Counted from the first letter of the stretch, positions 1 to 8,594 are shown. The stretch is 15,164 bases of DNA from Bacteroidota bacterium (GCA_023396415.1 JAEWWJ010000111.1:1-15164), one strand, 5' to 3'. Translations and numbers: made by a program. Notes: generated by a model not told the origin, from the sequence alone.

Positions 1-354
1 CGACAAGCCTTAACCTTGCTGATGGCTACTTGGTTACGTCCCCATTTATTGCTTTTAGATGAACATACAGCCGCCCTTGACCCGAAAAGTGCTGCCAAAA
101 TTGCAGAACTGACGAAGAACATAATCAGGGATGAAAAGCTAACGGCATTAATGGTCACCCATTCCATGCAACAGGCGGTGGATATGCCCGACCGCATCGT
201 GATGATGCATCGGGGTCAAATTGTAGAGGATTATCAAAAAGAAGAAAAAAAACGCATCCGGATTCCCGATTTGCTCGATACTTTTGATCGGGTGCAGAAA
301 CGAGAGCTTTTTGATGAATCAGTGGCATCACTGCTCATTCGTGACTATATTTAA
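1..354 (+). CDS. ABC transporter ATP-binding protein, COG1101 type (C-terminal part)
   Basis: The reading frame is open from the first base, so this is the C-terminal part of a longer gene. The TTG at 16 is not a credible start. It opens with RQALTLLMA, the residues that follow an ABC signature motif. The Walker B and D-loop read LLLLDEHTAALDP and the H-loop is VTHSM. The DEHTAALDP form and the short tail ending in a LLDTF-like segment match the uncharacterised COG1101 ATPases, as I recall them. These usually work with a COG2984 binding protein and a COG4120 permease (TrpXYZ-like importers), which would lie upstream of the window. The protein would sit on the cytoplasmic face of the inner membrane and power import. 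The Walker A part is not visible. The ABC assignment is secure; the COG1101 subfamily is by motif resemblance. Confidence 0.85.
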   Translation, partial: RQALTLLMATWLRPHLLLLDEHTAALDPKSAAKIAELTKNIIRDEKLTALMVTHSMQQAVDMPDRIVMMHRGQIVEDYQKEEKKRIRIPDLLDTFDRVQKRELFDESVASLLIRDYI

Positions 355-465
355 TCTTTTACTTTGGAGATAATCTGCCCTTTTCAATTGATCTTCAAGC
401 TAAACAGTTTGACTCTCCTAACCGGCATGGCCGAACCATACCCTATCGAACACTTGCAAGGACAG

Positions 466-483
466 ATATACAATATTGTATAT
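466..483. promoter_or_regulatory. 18-bp perfect palindrome, possible operator
   Basis: ATATACAATATTGTATAT is identical to its own reverse complement. Allowing a 2-base bulge, the pairing extends to flanking AGAT and ATCT. It lies about 110 bases after the upstream stop and about 120 bases before the candidate promoter. It could be a dimeric regulator site, a weak terminator stem, or chance in AT-rich DNA. Confidence 0.35.
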
Positions 484-601
484 ATCTTTTATACGATTAC
501 AAGATTATTAATTTTCCCGATAAAATAAAACTAAATTTCAAAAAATGCCTATATCCATTGGATTTGAAGCATCATTCTGTTTAGAATATACGATATTATG
601 C

Positions 602-609
602 TACCTTTG
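602..609 (+). promoter_or_regulatory. Candidate Bacteroidota promoter -7 element
   Basis: TACCTTTG matches the Bacteroidota -7 consensus TAnnTTTG exactly and lies 74 bases before the ATG at 684. The -33 region, around 576-582, is T-rich (TCTGTTTA) but is not a clean TTTG. It would drive the operon that starts with the binding-protein/permease fusion. Confidence 0.45.
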
Positions 610-683
610 GACTGATGATTTATTGAAAAAATTCGATCAGGAATTGTTTCTAAATTGTCACTTTTATCCATAAAAATCAGCGA

Positions 684-3659
684 ATGAAAAACAAACTGTA
701 TGTGATGTTTTCTCTGTTAGCATCGCTTTTATCAAGCTGTGAAAACACATCCAAAGAAATTCAATCATTGGCGCAACTGTCTAATGGTAAGACCTTTGCC
801 GTTCCAACAGGAACTGTCGCCGATCAATTTGTACTCAAGCGGTTTCCGGATGCAAAAATAGCTTACTACAATAGTGTGTATGATTGTGCTCTGGCAGTTA
901 CCGCCGGTAAGGTTGACGCAGCTGTGTATGATAAGCCGGTGCTGAAAAATATTGCAGCAAAAAATGGAGGAATGAAAGTGCTGGATGAAATTCTGGTTCC
1001 TGACCAATATGGCTTTGCTGTGTCAATGGATAATCACGAGCTAAAAAAAGAAATAGATAAAACACTCGACCACCTTCGGCAATCCGGTGTTTATGATGAA
1101 ATGCAATTGCGCTGGTTTCCTGAACAAGGTGCTCCGCTTCCCATGCCCGATATCGAACTGAATGGCACTGCCGGCATCCTTATTTTTGGAACAGCAGCCA
1201 CCACAGAGCCGATGTCGTTTGTTGATGGAAACCAACGTATTGTAGGCTTTGATATCGAATTTGCAGAACGCATTGCTGCCCAATTGAACAAAAAACTTGA
1301 AATTGTGAATATGGAGTTCGGTGCCATGTTGCCGGCCTTGTTGGCAGGCAAAGTGGATATGATTGGAGCCGGCTTATCCATCACCGAGGAAAGAGCGAAA
1401 AGTGTTCTGTTTTCGGAGAGTTACTATGAAAGTGGATTGGCAGCCTTGGTCGAAACAGCGTCGAATTCATCACAATCCAATGAAAAACAGATAGATAAAA
1501 AATCTGACGATTGGACGAATATTGGCGTATTGATGGGTACTATCCATGAATTGTATGCAAAAAATAAATACCCGAAAGCACAAATTAAATCCTTTAACAC
1601 CCTTTCCGATATGCTGATGGCGCTCAGCACAAACAAAGTGGAAGCTGCTTTCGTAGATCAATCCTCGGTTAAAGAAATTTTCGCTGCCAATCCTCATTTT
1701 AAAGTCCTCAAGAAGAATATTTTCCAAATGGAAATTGGTGCCGGATTTAATCCGGAATCGGATGCTTTGCCTCAGGAGTTTAACCAACTTCTGAAAGAGA
1801 TGAAGTTGGATGGCACTTATGAGGCCATGGTCAAACGCTGGCATGAAAACACAAATTCGCAGATGCCTGAAATCGAATATCCTAATCCCACCGGCGTGAT
1901 TAGGATTGGAACGATGAGTGATATCGGACTTCCTTTTGTAACCAAAAACAATGGAAAATTTGAAGGGTTTGACGTGGAAATGGGCAGTCGCTTTGCGGCT
2001 CGGCTGGGAAAAAAGCCCGAATGGATTGACATGCCCTTTGGCAGTCTGATGCCCTCCCTGGTTTCAGGCAAAATTGACATGATTATCTCTTCCATGACCA
2101 TCACCGAAGAGCGCAGGAAAAAAATTGTCTTTTCTGATCCATATTATGAAGCCGGTGTCAGTATCATCGGAATGAAAACGAAAAGGCCTTCATCAGGCAA
2201 TCAAAAGATGGCTGTGCTTGATGATATAGCCGATAAAAAAGTGGCCATTTTTACCGGAACGGTGCATGATGCCTTTGTAGGAAAGAAATTTCCGAAAGCC
2301 AATGTTTTCAGGTTCGAGAGCACTGCCGATATGATGATATCGCTCAAAAGCGGTAAAGTAGATGTTGCCATGTTCGACCGCATCACAGCCAATCTGGTGA
2401 TGAAGCGAAACCCTGAGCTGGGCTTGCTTTCCGATCAAGTCTTCGATACCCCACTGGGTGTTGGCGTGAACAAAAATAACAAGCCATTGCTCAACGAATT
2501 CAATGAATTTCTGAGCGAAATTAAAGCAGATGGAACCTACAATGAAATGTTCATCCGCTGGTTTGAGGAAGATGCAGAAGAGGCGGTGATGCCAGAGTTT
2601 TCCAACAACCAGCATGGCAAGCCTTTGCTGGTGGGCGTTTCAGTTGAAGACCTGCCTTATGTGGCATTTATGAACAATCAATATGTGGGTTTCGATATCG
2701 AAATGATGCAGACTTTTGCCCAACGCCGAAACTACAACCTGAAACTGGTTACCATTGATTTTCCTGCGCTCGTTGCCGCCCTTTCGTCCGGCAAAGTAGA
2801 TATGATTACTGACGGAATTTCCATTAGCGAAGAAAGAGCGCGTCAAATTGATTTTTCCGATCCTTATGCTACTTTTCGTACCTCTGTAATAGCACTGAAG
2901 AAAAACCTGGCCGCCTACGAAGGTTATGAAACCCCAAGTGTAAAAGAACCCTTCCTTACGCGTTTAAAAAACAGCTTTTATAATAATATTGTGCTGGAGA
3001 AGAGATATTTGCTGATAATTAGGGGCTTGCTCGTTACGATACTGATTTCCATTTTTGCAGCCATAGCCGGCACCTTGCTCGGCGGATTGGTGTGTTATAT
3101 GCGGATGTCGCCCAACATGATTCTAACGAAGATTGCCTCCTATTATATTGCCCTCATCCGCGGAACACCAGTGCTTGTTTTGCTGATGATCATCTATTAT
3201 GTGGTGTTCGCTTCGGTAAACATCAACGCGGTGTTGGTAGCCATTATCGCCTTCGGAGTTAATTTTGCAGCTTATGTTTCTGAAATGTTCCGCACCAGCA
3301 TCGAAAATGTGGACAAAGGCCAACATGAAGCAGGAATTGCCTCGGGCTTTACCAAGGTCCAAACGTTTATCCATATCATTATGCCTCAGGCCATTCGACA
3401 AGTACTTCCGGTGTATAAAGGAGAATTTATTTCACTGCTAAAAATGACTTCCGTGGTTGGATATATCGCTGTGGAAGACCTCACCAAAGCCAGCGACATC
3501 ATCCGAAGCCGCACTTTTGATGCCTTTTTCCCCTTGATTATGGCCGCGGTCATTTATATAGTGATTGCTTATTTGCTCACCCTTGCCTTGGATCGGGTGG
3601 AAATTAATGTAGATCCAAAGAAAAGACGCAATCGCATAAGAAAGGAGGCTACCCTATGA
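684..3659 (+). CDS. Lipoprotein fusion of family 3 solute-binding modules and an amino-acid-type ABC permease
   Basis: This 991-residue protein should import a polar amino acid or similar solute. Residues 1-19 form a lipoprotein signal with lipobox LSSC (Cys19). Four SBP_bac_3 segments follow. A (about 35-146) is only the second half of a module: lobe 2 plus C-terminal helices. B (about 163-388) and C (about 404-628) are complete. D (about 646-740) is only the first half. The ligand Arg of lobe 1 appears in TEER/SEER at R237, R477 and R718, and the lobe 2 Asp at D83, D325 and D565, so the repeat is about 240 residues. From about 770 comes a HisM/GlnP-type membrane domain with about five helices and the EAA loop HEAGIASGF (881-889) followed by MPQAIR. 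Lactococcal GlnP also has tandem binding domains fused N-terminally to the permease, but not this half-full-full-half order. The stop overlaps the ATPase start by ATGA. Family and fusion are clear; the substrate is inferred. Confidence 0.92.
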   Translation: MKNKLYVMFSLLASLLSSCENTSKEIQSLAQLSNGKTFAVPTGTVADQFVLKRFPDAKIAYYNSVYDCALAVTAGKVDAAVYDKPVLKNIAAKNGGMKVLDEILVPDQYGFAVSMDNHELKKEIDKTLDHLRQSGVYDEMQLRWFPEQGAPLPMPDIELNGTAGILIFGTAATTEPMSFVDGNQRIVGFDIEFAERIAAQLNKKLEIVNMEFGAMLPALLAGKVDMIGAGLSITEERAKSVLFSESYYESGLAALVETASNSSQSNEKQIDKKSDDWTNIGVLMGTIHELYAKNKYPKAQIKSFNTLSDMLMALSTNKVEAAFVDQSSVKEIFAANPHFKVLKKNIFQMEIGAGFNPESDALPQEFNQLLKEMKLDGTYEAMVKRWHENTNSQMPEIEYPNPTGVIRIGTMSDIGLPFVTKNNGKFEGFDVEMGSRFAARLGKKPEWIDMPFGSLMPSLVSGKIDMIISSMTITEERRKKIVFSDPYYEAGVSIIGMKTKRPSSGNQKMAVLDDIADKKVAIFTGTVHDAFVGKKFPKANVFRFESTADMMISLKSGKVDVAMFDRITANLVMKRNPELGLLSDQVFDTPLGVGVNKNNKPLLNEFNEFLSEIKADGTYNEMFIRWFEEDAEEAVMPEFSNNQHGKPLLVGVSVEDLPYVAFMNNQYVGFDIEMMQTFAQRRNYNLKLVTIDFPALVAALSSGKVDMITDGISISEERARQIDFSDPYATFRTSVIALKKNLAAYEGYETPSVKEPFLTRLKNSFYNNIVLEKRYLLIIRGLLVTILISIFAAIAGTLLGGLVCYMRMSPNMILTKIASYYIALIRGTPVLVLLMIIYYVVFASVNINAVLVAIIAFGVNFAAYVSEMFRTSIENVDKGQHEAGIASGFTKVQTFIHIIMPQAIRQVLPVYKGEFISLLKMTSVVGYIAVEDLTKASDIIRSRTFDAFFPLIMAAVIYIVIAYLLTLALDRVEINVDPKKRRNRIRKEATL
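3641..3648 (+). promoter_or_regulatory. Strong Shine-Dalgarno for the ABC ATPase gene
   Basis: AAAGGAGG lies 7 bases before the ATG at 3656, inside the end of the upstream gene. No other start in the window has such a strong site, and genes of this phylum usually lack them. It fixes the start and suggests that the ATPase recruits ribosomes itself besides being translationally coupled. Confidence 0.7.
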
Positions 3660-4738
3660 TTACCATTCAGCATTTGTCGAAACATTATAGCGACTTGGTC
3701 GTGTTGAAAGATGTGAATGTTCACATTACAAAAGGCGAGGTGATCTCTATCATTGGCCCTTCAGGAACGGGTAAAAGCACCTTGCTGCGCTGCTTGAATT
3801 TATTGGAAAGTCCTACAGGTGGAGCTATTTTCGTTGATGACATTCCCCTACTCGACAAAAATACCCATGTGCCAAAAATTAGGCAACGAATGGGTATGGT
3901 TTTTCAGTCGTTTAACCTGTATTCCCATCTCACGGTGATTGAAAATTTGACCCTCGGCCCCATTAAATTGCTCAACAAAAGCAAACTTGAAGCAGAAAAG
4001 AAGGCTTTGGAGCTACTTAAATTGGTTGGATTGGCCGAAAAGGCATACAATTTGCCCGAAGAGCTTTCGGGTGGTCAAAAACAAAGGGTTGCCATTGCCC
4101 GTTGCATGGCAATGGAACCTGAAATTCTCCTTTTCGATGAACCCACTTCTGCGCTCGACCCAACAATGGTGAGCGAAGTGTTGGCGGTAATCAGGCGGCT
4201 TTCGAAGGAGGGAATGACCATGGTGATTGTGACGCATGAAATGGAATTTGCCAAAAACATTTCAACCCGGGTCTTTTATATGGATGAAGGCATCATTTAT
4301 GAAGAAGGACCTCCGGAACAAATTTTTGAAAATCCACTCAAGGAAAAAACAAAAGCTTTCATTCATCGCTTGCGAAGTTACCGTTACCATATTTCTAGTC
4401 CTGATTATGATTTGTACGGAATGCAGGCCGAGCTGGAGGCTTTTTGCGATCACCACATGCTGCCAAAGGCAGTAACGAAAAATGTGCTGTTCGTTTCCGA
4501 AGAAGTACTCCTTTTGCCGGCTGATTATCGTGATGCCGACTTGCAGTTGACCTACTCAGAAAAAGATGGCAGCCTAAAGCTGATTTATGAGCATACCGGA
4601 ACACCTTTAAACCCTCTTGATGAGGAGGTTTTAGAGGATGATATTGGACTGAAGTTGATAAAAAGTAAATGTCAGTCAGTTGATTATGAATATCTTAATG
4701 GAAGAAATATCCTTTCTTTAAAGCTAAAACTGTTATGA
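3656..4738 (+). CDS. GlnQ-type ABC ATPase with a C-terminal RsbW-like (GHKL) extension
   Basis: This is the ATPase partner of the upstream permease fusion. Residues 1-240 are a complete GlnQ/HisP-type ATPase with Walker A GPSGTGKST (34-42), Q-loop Q84, signature LSGGQ (137-141), Walker B ILLFDE (157-162) and H-loop H194. Such proteins usually end near residue 240-250; this one has 360. The extra part (about 241-360) resembles an anti-sigma-factor kinase fold of the RsbW/SpoIIAB type. An SEEVLLL helix (281-287) sits where the N-box should be, GTPLNPL (315-321) matches the GxPFDPL segment, IGLKLIKSK (330-338) matches the GLGL helix, and YEYLNGRNILSL (344-355) matches the typical final strands. 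Key ATP ligands look lost: the N-box Asn is hydrophobic and the G1 Asp is H313. I infer a sensory or docking role rather than kinase activity. The ATPase call is certain; the extension is by pattern only. Confidence 0.93.
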   Translation: MITIQHLSKHYSDLVVLKDVNVHITKGEVISIIGPSGTGKSTLLRCLNLLESPTGGAIFVDDIPLLDKNTHVPKIRQRMGMVFQSFNLYSHLTVIENLTLGPIKLLNKSKLEAEKKALELLKLVGLAEKAYNLPEELSGGQKQRVAIARCMAMEPEILLFDEPTSALDPTMVSEVLAVIRRLSKEGMTMVIVTHEMEFAKNISTRVFYMDEGIIYEEGPPEQIFENPLKEKTKAFIHRLRSYRYHISSPDYDLYGMQAELEAFCDHHMLPKAVTKNVLFVSEEVLLLPADYRDADLQLTYSEKDGSLKLIYEHTGTPLNPLDEEVLEDDIGLKLIKSKCQSVDYEYLNGRNILSLKLKLL

Positions 4739-4794
4739 TTATGGTTAAAACAGACGGAATAAAGTTTTAAACCTTTATTTCTCTTTTAAAAAAT

Positions 4795-4802
4795 TACCTT
4801 TG
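4795..4802 (+). promoter_or_regulatory. Candidate Bacteroidota promoter -7 element
   Basis: TACCTTTG matches TAnnTTTG exactly, in the 110-base gap between the ATPase and the binding lipoprotein and 54 bases before the ATG at 4849. The -33 side has only a loose TTTA near 4774. It suggests that the lipoprotein, kinase and regulator genes can be transcribed separately from the transporter. Confidence 0.45.
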
Positions 4803-4848
4803 TGTGTTTCGATCCATTATTTGAGGATAATTAAAAATTCGTGATGCT

Positions 4849-5925
4849 ATGCGCGCCAATAAATCACTTTTCTTTTCACAAATTTTCTTTTCTCATCTTA
4901 TTATAGTAATGATTGGTTTGTGCTTTTTGGCAGCATGCAATGGTTCGTCAGAAACCGAACAGGGAAAGCAGAAAAATACAAAAATAGAAGAAGTGCCTAG
5001 CTTTGACAGTCTTAAAAAAGCCACTTTTTCTCCATATAAGGACGCGAATGCCCAATTTGCCGGTTATTATATGGCTATTGAAAAAGGTATTTATAAGCGA
5101 TATGGTATTGAGCTGGAAATTATTCCCCACCAAGCTTTTGTTACAACCCAGGACCTGATGAAAGAAGGGAAGATGGATTTTACGGTCTTGAGACTTGTAA
5201 ATGCCATACAATTAAAGGATTACGGCGTTGATTTGGTAAACATAGCACAGCTTTCCGACCGATCCTCCCTGATGTTGATCGCCAAAAAAAGTAGTGGAAT
5301 TGATGCTCTAGAAAAAATGAATGGCAAAAAAGTCGGTATCTGGCGCGGGTTTGATGTGCAACCCAATGCCCTTTTCAACAAATATAATCTGGCTGTGAAT
5401 ATAATACCCATTGGAAATACCAACACACTTTTTTTGATGAATGGCGTGGATATTATTATTGCCAATTGGTATGACGAATACCATTCGATGCTTTATAATG
5501 GCTTGGATTCAACTGATTTATATACATTTACCTTTGCCGATTATGGCTTTAATTTTATAGAAGATGGAATCTATTGTTCCGCTAAAAAGTTAAACAGCGA
5601 TCCTGAACTTTGTGCCAACTTTGTTCAAGCCACCTTAGAAGGTTGGAACTACGCCTTCGATCACCGCGAAGAAACGATTGATGTGGTGATGAAATATGCT
5701 AAAGATTCCAAGCTTTCGGCCAATCGTATCCATCAAAAGTGGATGCTCAACAGGTATAAAGATATGTATCAGCAAAAAATCATGGCATTGAATACCGATC
5801 TTCGTAAAAGTGATTATGATTTTGTAGGCGACATACTCGAAAAAAGTGGAAAAATAAAACAAATACCTTCTTATCAAGAGTTTTTCCAACCTGTAGCTTT
5901 GTCAAAAAACATAAAGTCAGAATAA
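4849..5925 (+). CDS. NMT1/THI5-like solute-binding lipoprotein
   Basis: This 358-residue protein starts with a long hydrophobic signal ending in lipobox LAAC (Cys30), so it should be lipid-anchored outside the inner membrane. The mature part begins with the NMT1/THI5-like pattern NAQFAGYYMAIEKGIYKRYGIELEI (split here over 67-91). A two-lobe binding fold of usual length follows, with MNGKKVGIWRG (157-167) as the typical lobe 2 entry strand. This family binds pyrimidine-type thiamine precursors, sulfonates, nitrate and other small molecules, so the ligand cannot be read. No NMT1-type permease or ATPase gene follows. Instead the stop is 1 base before the histidine kinase start, suggesting that this is a ligand-presenting partner for the kinase. 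No good Shine-Dalgarno is present; the ATG at 4844 is out of frame. Family confident, sensor role inferred. Confidence 0.85.
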   Translation: MRANKSLFFSQIFFSHLIIVMIGLCFLAACNGSSETEQGKQKNTKIEEVPSFDSLKKATFSPYKDANAQFAGYYMAIEKGIYKRYGIELEIIPHQAFVTTQDLMKEGKMDFTVLRLVNAIQLKDYGVDLVNIAQLSDRSSLMLIAKKSSGIDALEKMNGKKVGIWRGFDVQPNALFNKYNLAVNIIPIGNTNTLFLMNGVDIIIANWYDEYHSMLYNGLDSTDLYTFTFADYGFNFIEDGIYCSAKKLNSDPELCANFVQATLEGWNYAFDHREETIDVVMKYAKDSKLSANRIHQKWMLNRYKDMYQQKIMALNTDLRKSDYDFVGDILEKSGKIKQIPSYQEFFQPVALSKNIKSE

Positions 5926-5926
5926 A

Positions 5927-8572
5927 ATGATAAAAACTCCTTATAAAATTCAAGAAAAAGGACTGGCATTCAAGCTGATCCTATCTATTTTTTCCAGTAT
6001 TGCATTTATTTTTTCTGTCATATTCTTATATAATTACAACATTTCGAAAAATATTGTTGAAAAAAACCTGAAATCAAATGCTGAAACGCTTACCCTTTCC
6101 ACGGTGCTGAAGATAGAAAAAGTGCTTGCCGGTGTTCAGAAAATCCCTGATAATTTCTCTAAAATACTGATGGCAACAGACTATTCGCTGGAAGAGCAAA
6201 AAAATCTGTTGCGTCTTTTTGTTGAAAACAATGAAGAAATATATGGAGGCATCCTTTCGTTTGAGCCTTATTATACCGATTCCGCAACAAAATATTATGC
6301 TCCTTATTATTACCGACAAAATGGAAAAGTGGAATACATGAACGCCGGTGATGAGACCTACGATTACTTTACGCTCGATTGGTATCAAGTTCCAAAGATG
6401 CTCAACAGACCCATTTGGAGTGAACCCTATTACGATGAGGGTTTGGGAGATGAAATTATGACTACCTACTCTGTTCCACTTTATAAGAACGTGAACGGAG
6501 TGAAACAGTTTATTGGAATACAAACTGCCGACATTTCTTTGGCCTGGCTGAAAGACTATTTTGATGCCATTAAGATTTACGAAACAGGTTATGGTTTTAT
6601 CATTTCTTCCAATGGAACGCTAATCATACACCCTAACAAAGAGCTGATTATGAATGAAACCATCTTCAGCATTGCCGACGCTCAAAATTCCGCTCAACTG
6701 CGCGAAATTGGTCACAACATGATTGAGGGCAAAAGTAGTTTTGCGGAAATTGAATACCGAAACACGAAAACAGGAAAACTCAGCTGGATAGCCTACGCTC
6801 CTGTAGGGATGAATGGATGGTCCATCGGTATTGTCTTTCCGGTGGATGAATTTATGGCCGATGTCAACAATTTGTATATCAACCTGATTATTTTAATTTT
6901 TGGCGGTCTCCTTGTCATTTTGTTGGTTATCATATTTATTTCCAGATCAATAACAAGTCCCTTACGCCATCTAACCCATGCGGCAGCCCAATTTGCACAA
7001 GGCGACTTCAATGTTAAGTTACCTCCGGTGGAGTCAAAAGATGAAATTGCTAAACTTTATACTTCCTTTATTGTGATGCAGGATGCCATCGCCAAAAACA
7101 TCAGCGATTTGCGTGAAGCCTCAGATAAACTGAAAATATCCAACGAAAAACTGGAAGAATACAACCGCACCTTAGAGCAGAAAGTGGAAATAAGAACCAT
7201 TGAACTCAAAGACAAAAACAAGGAGTTGGATACAGCATTCAACAACGTGCGCACACTCAACGAGATTGGAAAAGAAATTACCTCTACCCTTGACATTGGA
7301 TTGATTCAGGAAATGGTTTTTAAACATGCCAATGCCTTACTCGATGCCGACAGTTTTCTTATCATGCTTTTCGACGAGAAAGAGCAAAAATTGGTCTGTA
7401 ATCTTTCTATGGAAAAGGGAGAAAAACTACCGGCCTTTGAAGTTTCTATGGAAGAAAAAAACCGATTTGCCGTTTGGTGTGTTAACAATTCCAGTCCCGT
7501 TTTTATGAACGATATCGAAAACGAATACATGCGGTATGTTCCGAATCGGATAAAGCCCCAAGCCGGCGAAACGGTCTCATCGCTGATTTACTTGCCCTTG
7601 ATGATCGAAAAACGTGTGCTGGGAGTTATTTCTGCACAGAGTTTTGAAAAAAATGCTTTCACTCAATATCAGTTTGATATGTTGAGCAACTTGGCCAACT
7701 TTGTTGCCATTGCCTTTGAAAATGCTTTGGCATACGAAAAAATCAACAAAGCCAACAGCGATTTGAAAGCCGCTCAAGCCCAATTGGTGCAATCCGAAAA
7801 AATGGCTTCACTTGGACAACTCACCGCAGGCATTGCGCATGAGATTAAAAACCCGCTCAATTTCGTTACCAATTTTTCTGAACTTACCGTCGAACTGGCA
7901 GATGAACTGAATGAGGAAATCGAAAAACTTGCCGGCAACCTGAAAGAAGACGACAAAGAACTGTTGCTTGAACTTACCGGCGACATCCGCTCAAACGCAC
8001 AAAAAATAAACGACCACGGCAAACGGGCCGACAGCATCGTGAAAGGAATGTTGCTGCACTCCCGAGGACAAGCAGGTCATAAACAACCTACCGACGTCAA
8101 TGCAGTGCTGGCCGAATATGTCAACCTGGGATATCATGGAATGCGTGCGCAAGACCCAAATTTCAACATAAAAATTGATGCCGAATACGATGCCTCCATT
8201 GGTCTCATCAATTTGATCCCTCAAAATATCAGCAGGGTTTTCCTGAATATCATCAACAATGCTTGCTATTCAACCCATCTGAAAAAACAAAGTCTTAAAG
8301 AAGCCTATTTCCCCATTTTGACCATCCGTACCAGAAATGAAGCCCAAAAGGTTGTAATTGTGGTTCGCGACAACGGAAATGGAATACCACAAGAAATTAT
8401 TGACAAGGTCTTCAACCCTTTCTTTACCACAAAACCCCCCGGAAAAGGAACAGGCTTGGGCTTGTCGCTAAGCTATGACATTGTTGTTCAGGAACATAGA
8501 GGAGAAATGAAAGTAGAATCAAAGGTGGGTGAATTTGCAGAATTTGTGATCACTTTACCGAAAAATTTATAG
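5927..8572 (+). CDS. Membrane histidine kinase with periplasmic Cache, HAMP and GAF domains
   Basis: This 881-residue sensor kinase has a first membrane helix at about 14-37. A large periplasmic domain (about 38-312), rich in aromatic residues and with PIWSEPYYDEG and a late VGMNGWSIGIV strand, fits a dCache sensor. A second helix (about 316-339), HAMP (about 340-392) and coiled coil (about 390-445) follow, then GAF (about 450-602) and another short coiled coil. The kinase core has the H-box GIAHEIKNP with phosphoacceptor H638, an N-box around N774/N778, G1 DNGNG (815-819), F-box NPFFTTK (830-836) and G2 GTGLGL (841-846), all intact. It should sense a ligand directly or through the binding lipoprotein encoded 1 base upstream. 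It would phosphorylate the receiver-phosphatase encoded 22 bases downstream. Domain order is clear; naming dCache rests on layout rather than a profile search. Confidence 0.93.
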   Translation: MIKTPYKIQEKGLAFKLILSIFSSIAFIFSVIFLYNYNISKNIVEKNLKSNAETLTLSTVLKIEKVLAGVQKIPDNFSKILMATDYSLEEQKNLLRLFVENNEEIYGGILSFEPYYTDSATKYYAPYYYRQNGKVEYMNAGDETYDYFTLDWYQVPKMLNRPIWSEPYYDEGLGDEIMTTYSVPLYKNVNGVKQFIGIQTADISLAWLKDYFDAIKIYETGYGFIISSNGTLIIHPNKELIMNETIFSIADAQNSAQLREIGHNMIEGKSSFAEIEYRNTKTGKLSWIAYAPVGMNGWSIGIVFPVDEFMADVNNLYINLIILIFGGLLVILLVIIFISRSITSPLRHLTHAAAQFAQGDFNVKLPPVESKDEIAKLYTSFIVMQDAIAKNISDLREASDKLKISNEKLEEYNRTLEQKVEIRTIELKDKNKELDTAFNNVRTLNEIGKEITSTLDIGLIQEMVFKHANALLDADSFLIMLFDEKEQKLVCNLSMEKGEKLPAFEVSMEEKNRFAVWCVNNSSPVFMNDIENEYMRYVPNRIKPQAGETVSSLIYLPLMIEKRVLGVISAQSFEKNAFTQYQFDMLSNLANFVAIAFENALAYEKINKANSDLKAAQAQLVQSEKMASLGQLTAGIAHEIKNPLNFVTNFSELTVELADELNEEIEKLAGNLKEDDKELLLELTGDIRSNAQKINDHGKRADSIVKGMLLHSRGQAGHKQPTDVNAVLAEYVNLGYHGMRAQDPNFNIKIDAEYDASIGLINLIPQNISRVFLNIINNACYSTHLKKQSLKEAYFPILTIRTRNEAQKVVIVVRDNGNGIPQEIIDKVFNPFFTTKPPGKGTGLGLSLSYDIVVQEHRGEMKVESKVGEFAEFVITLPKNL

Positions 8573-8594
8573 AAAAAACAAATAAGCAGACAGT

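Larger units (their letters stand above)
355..683. other. Intergenic spacer between two transport operons
   Basis: This 329-base AT-rich spacer shows no convincing coding frame. It holds an 18-bp perfect palindrome (466-483) and a Bacteroidota-type -7 element (602-609), listed separately. I see no GC-rich hairpin with a T-run to end the upstream gene. Confidence 0.7.

Noticed and set aside
2193..2615. 140-residue minus-strand frame inside the fusion permease gene
   Set aside because: It lies wholly antisense to well-conserved binding-module sequence, shows no recognisable motif and has a His/Cys/Phe-rich shadow composition.
6074..6523. 149-residue minus-strand frame inside the histidine kinase gene
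   Set aside because: It is antisense to the Cache domain, with no family resemblance and no upstream signals.
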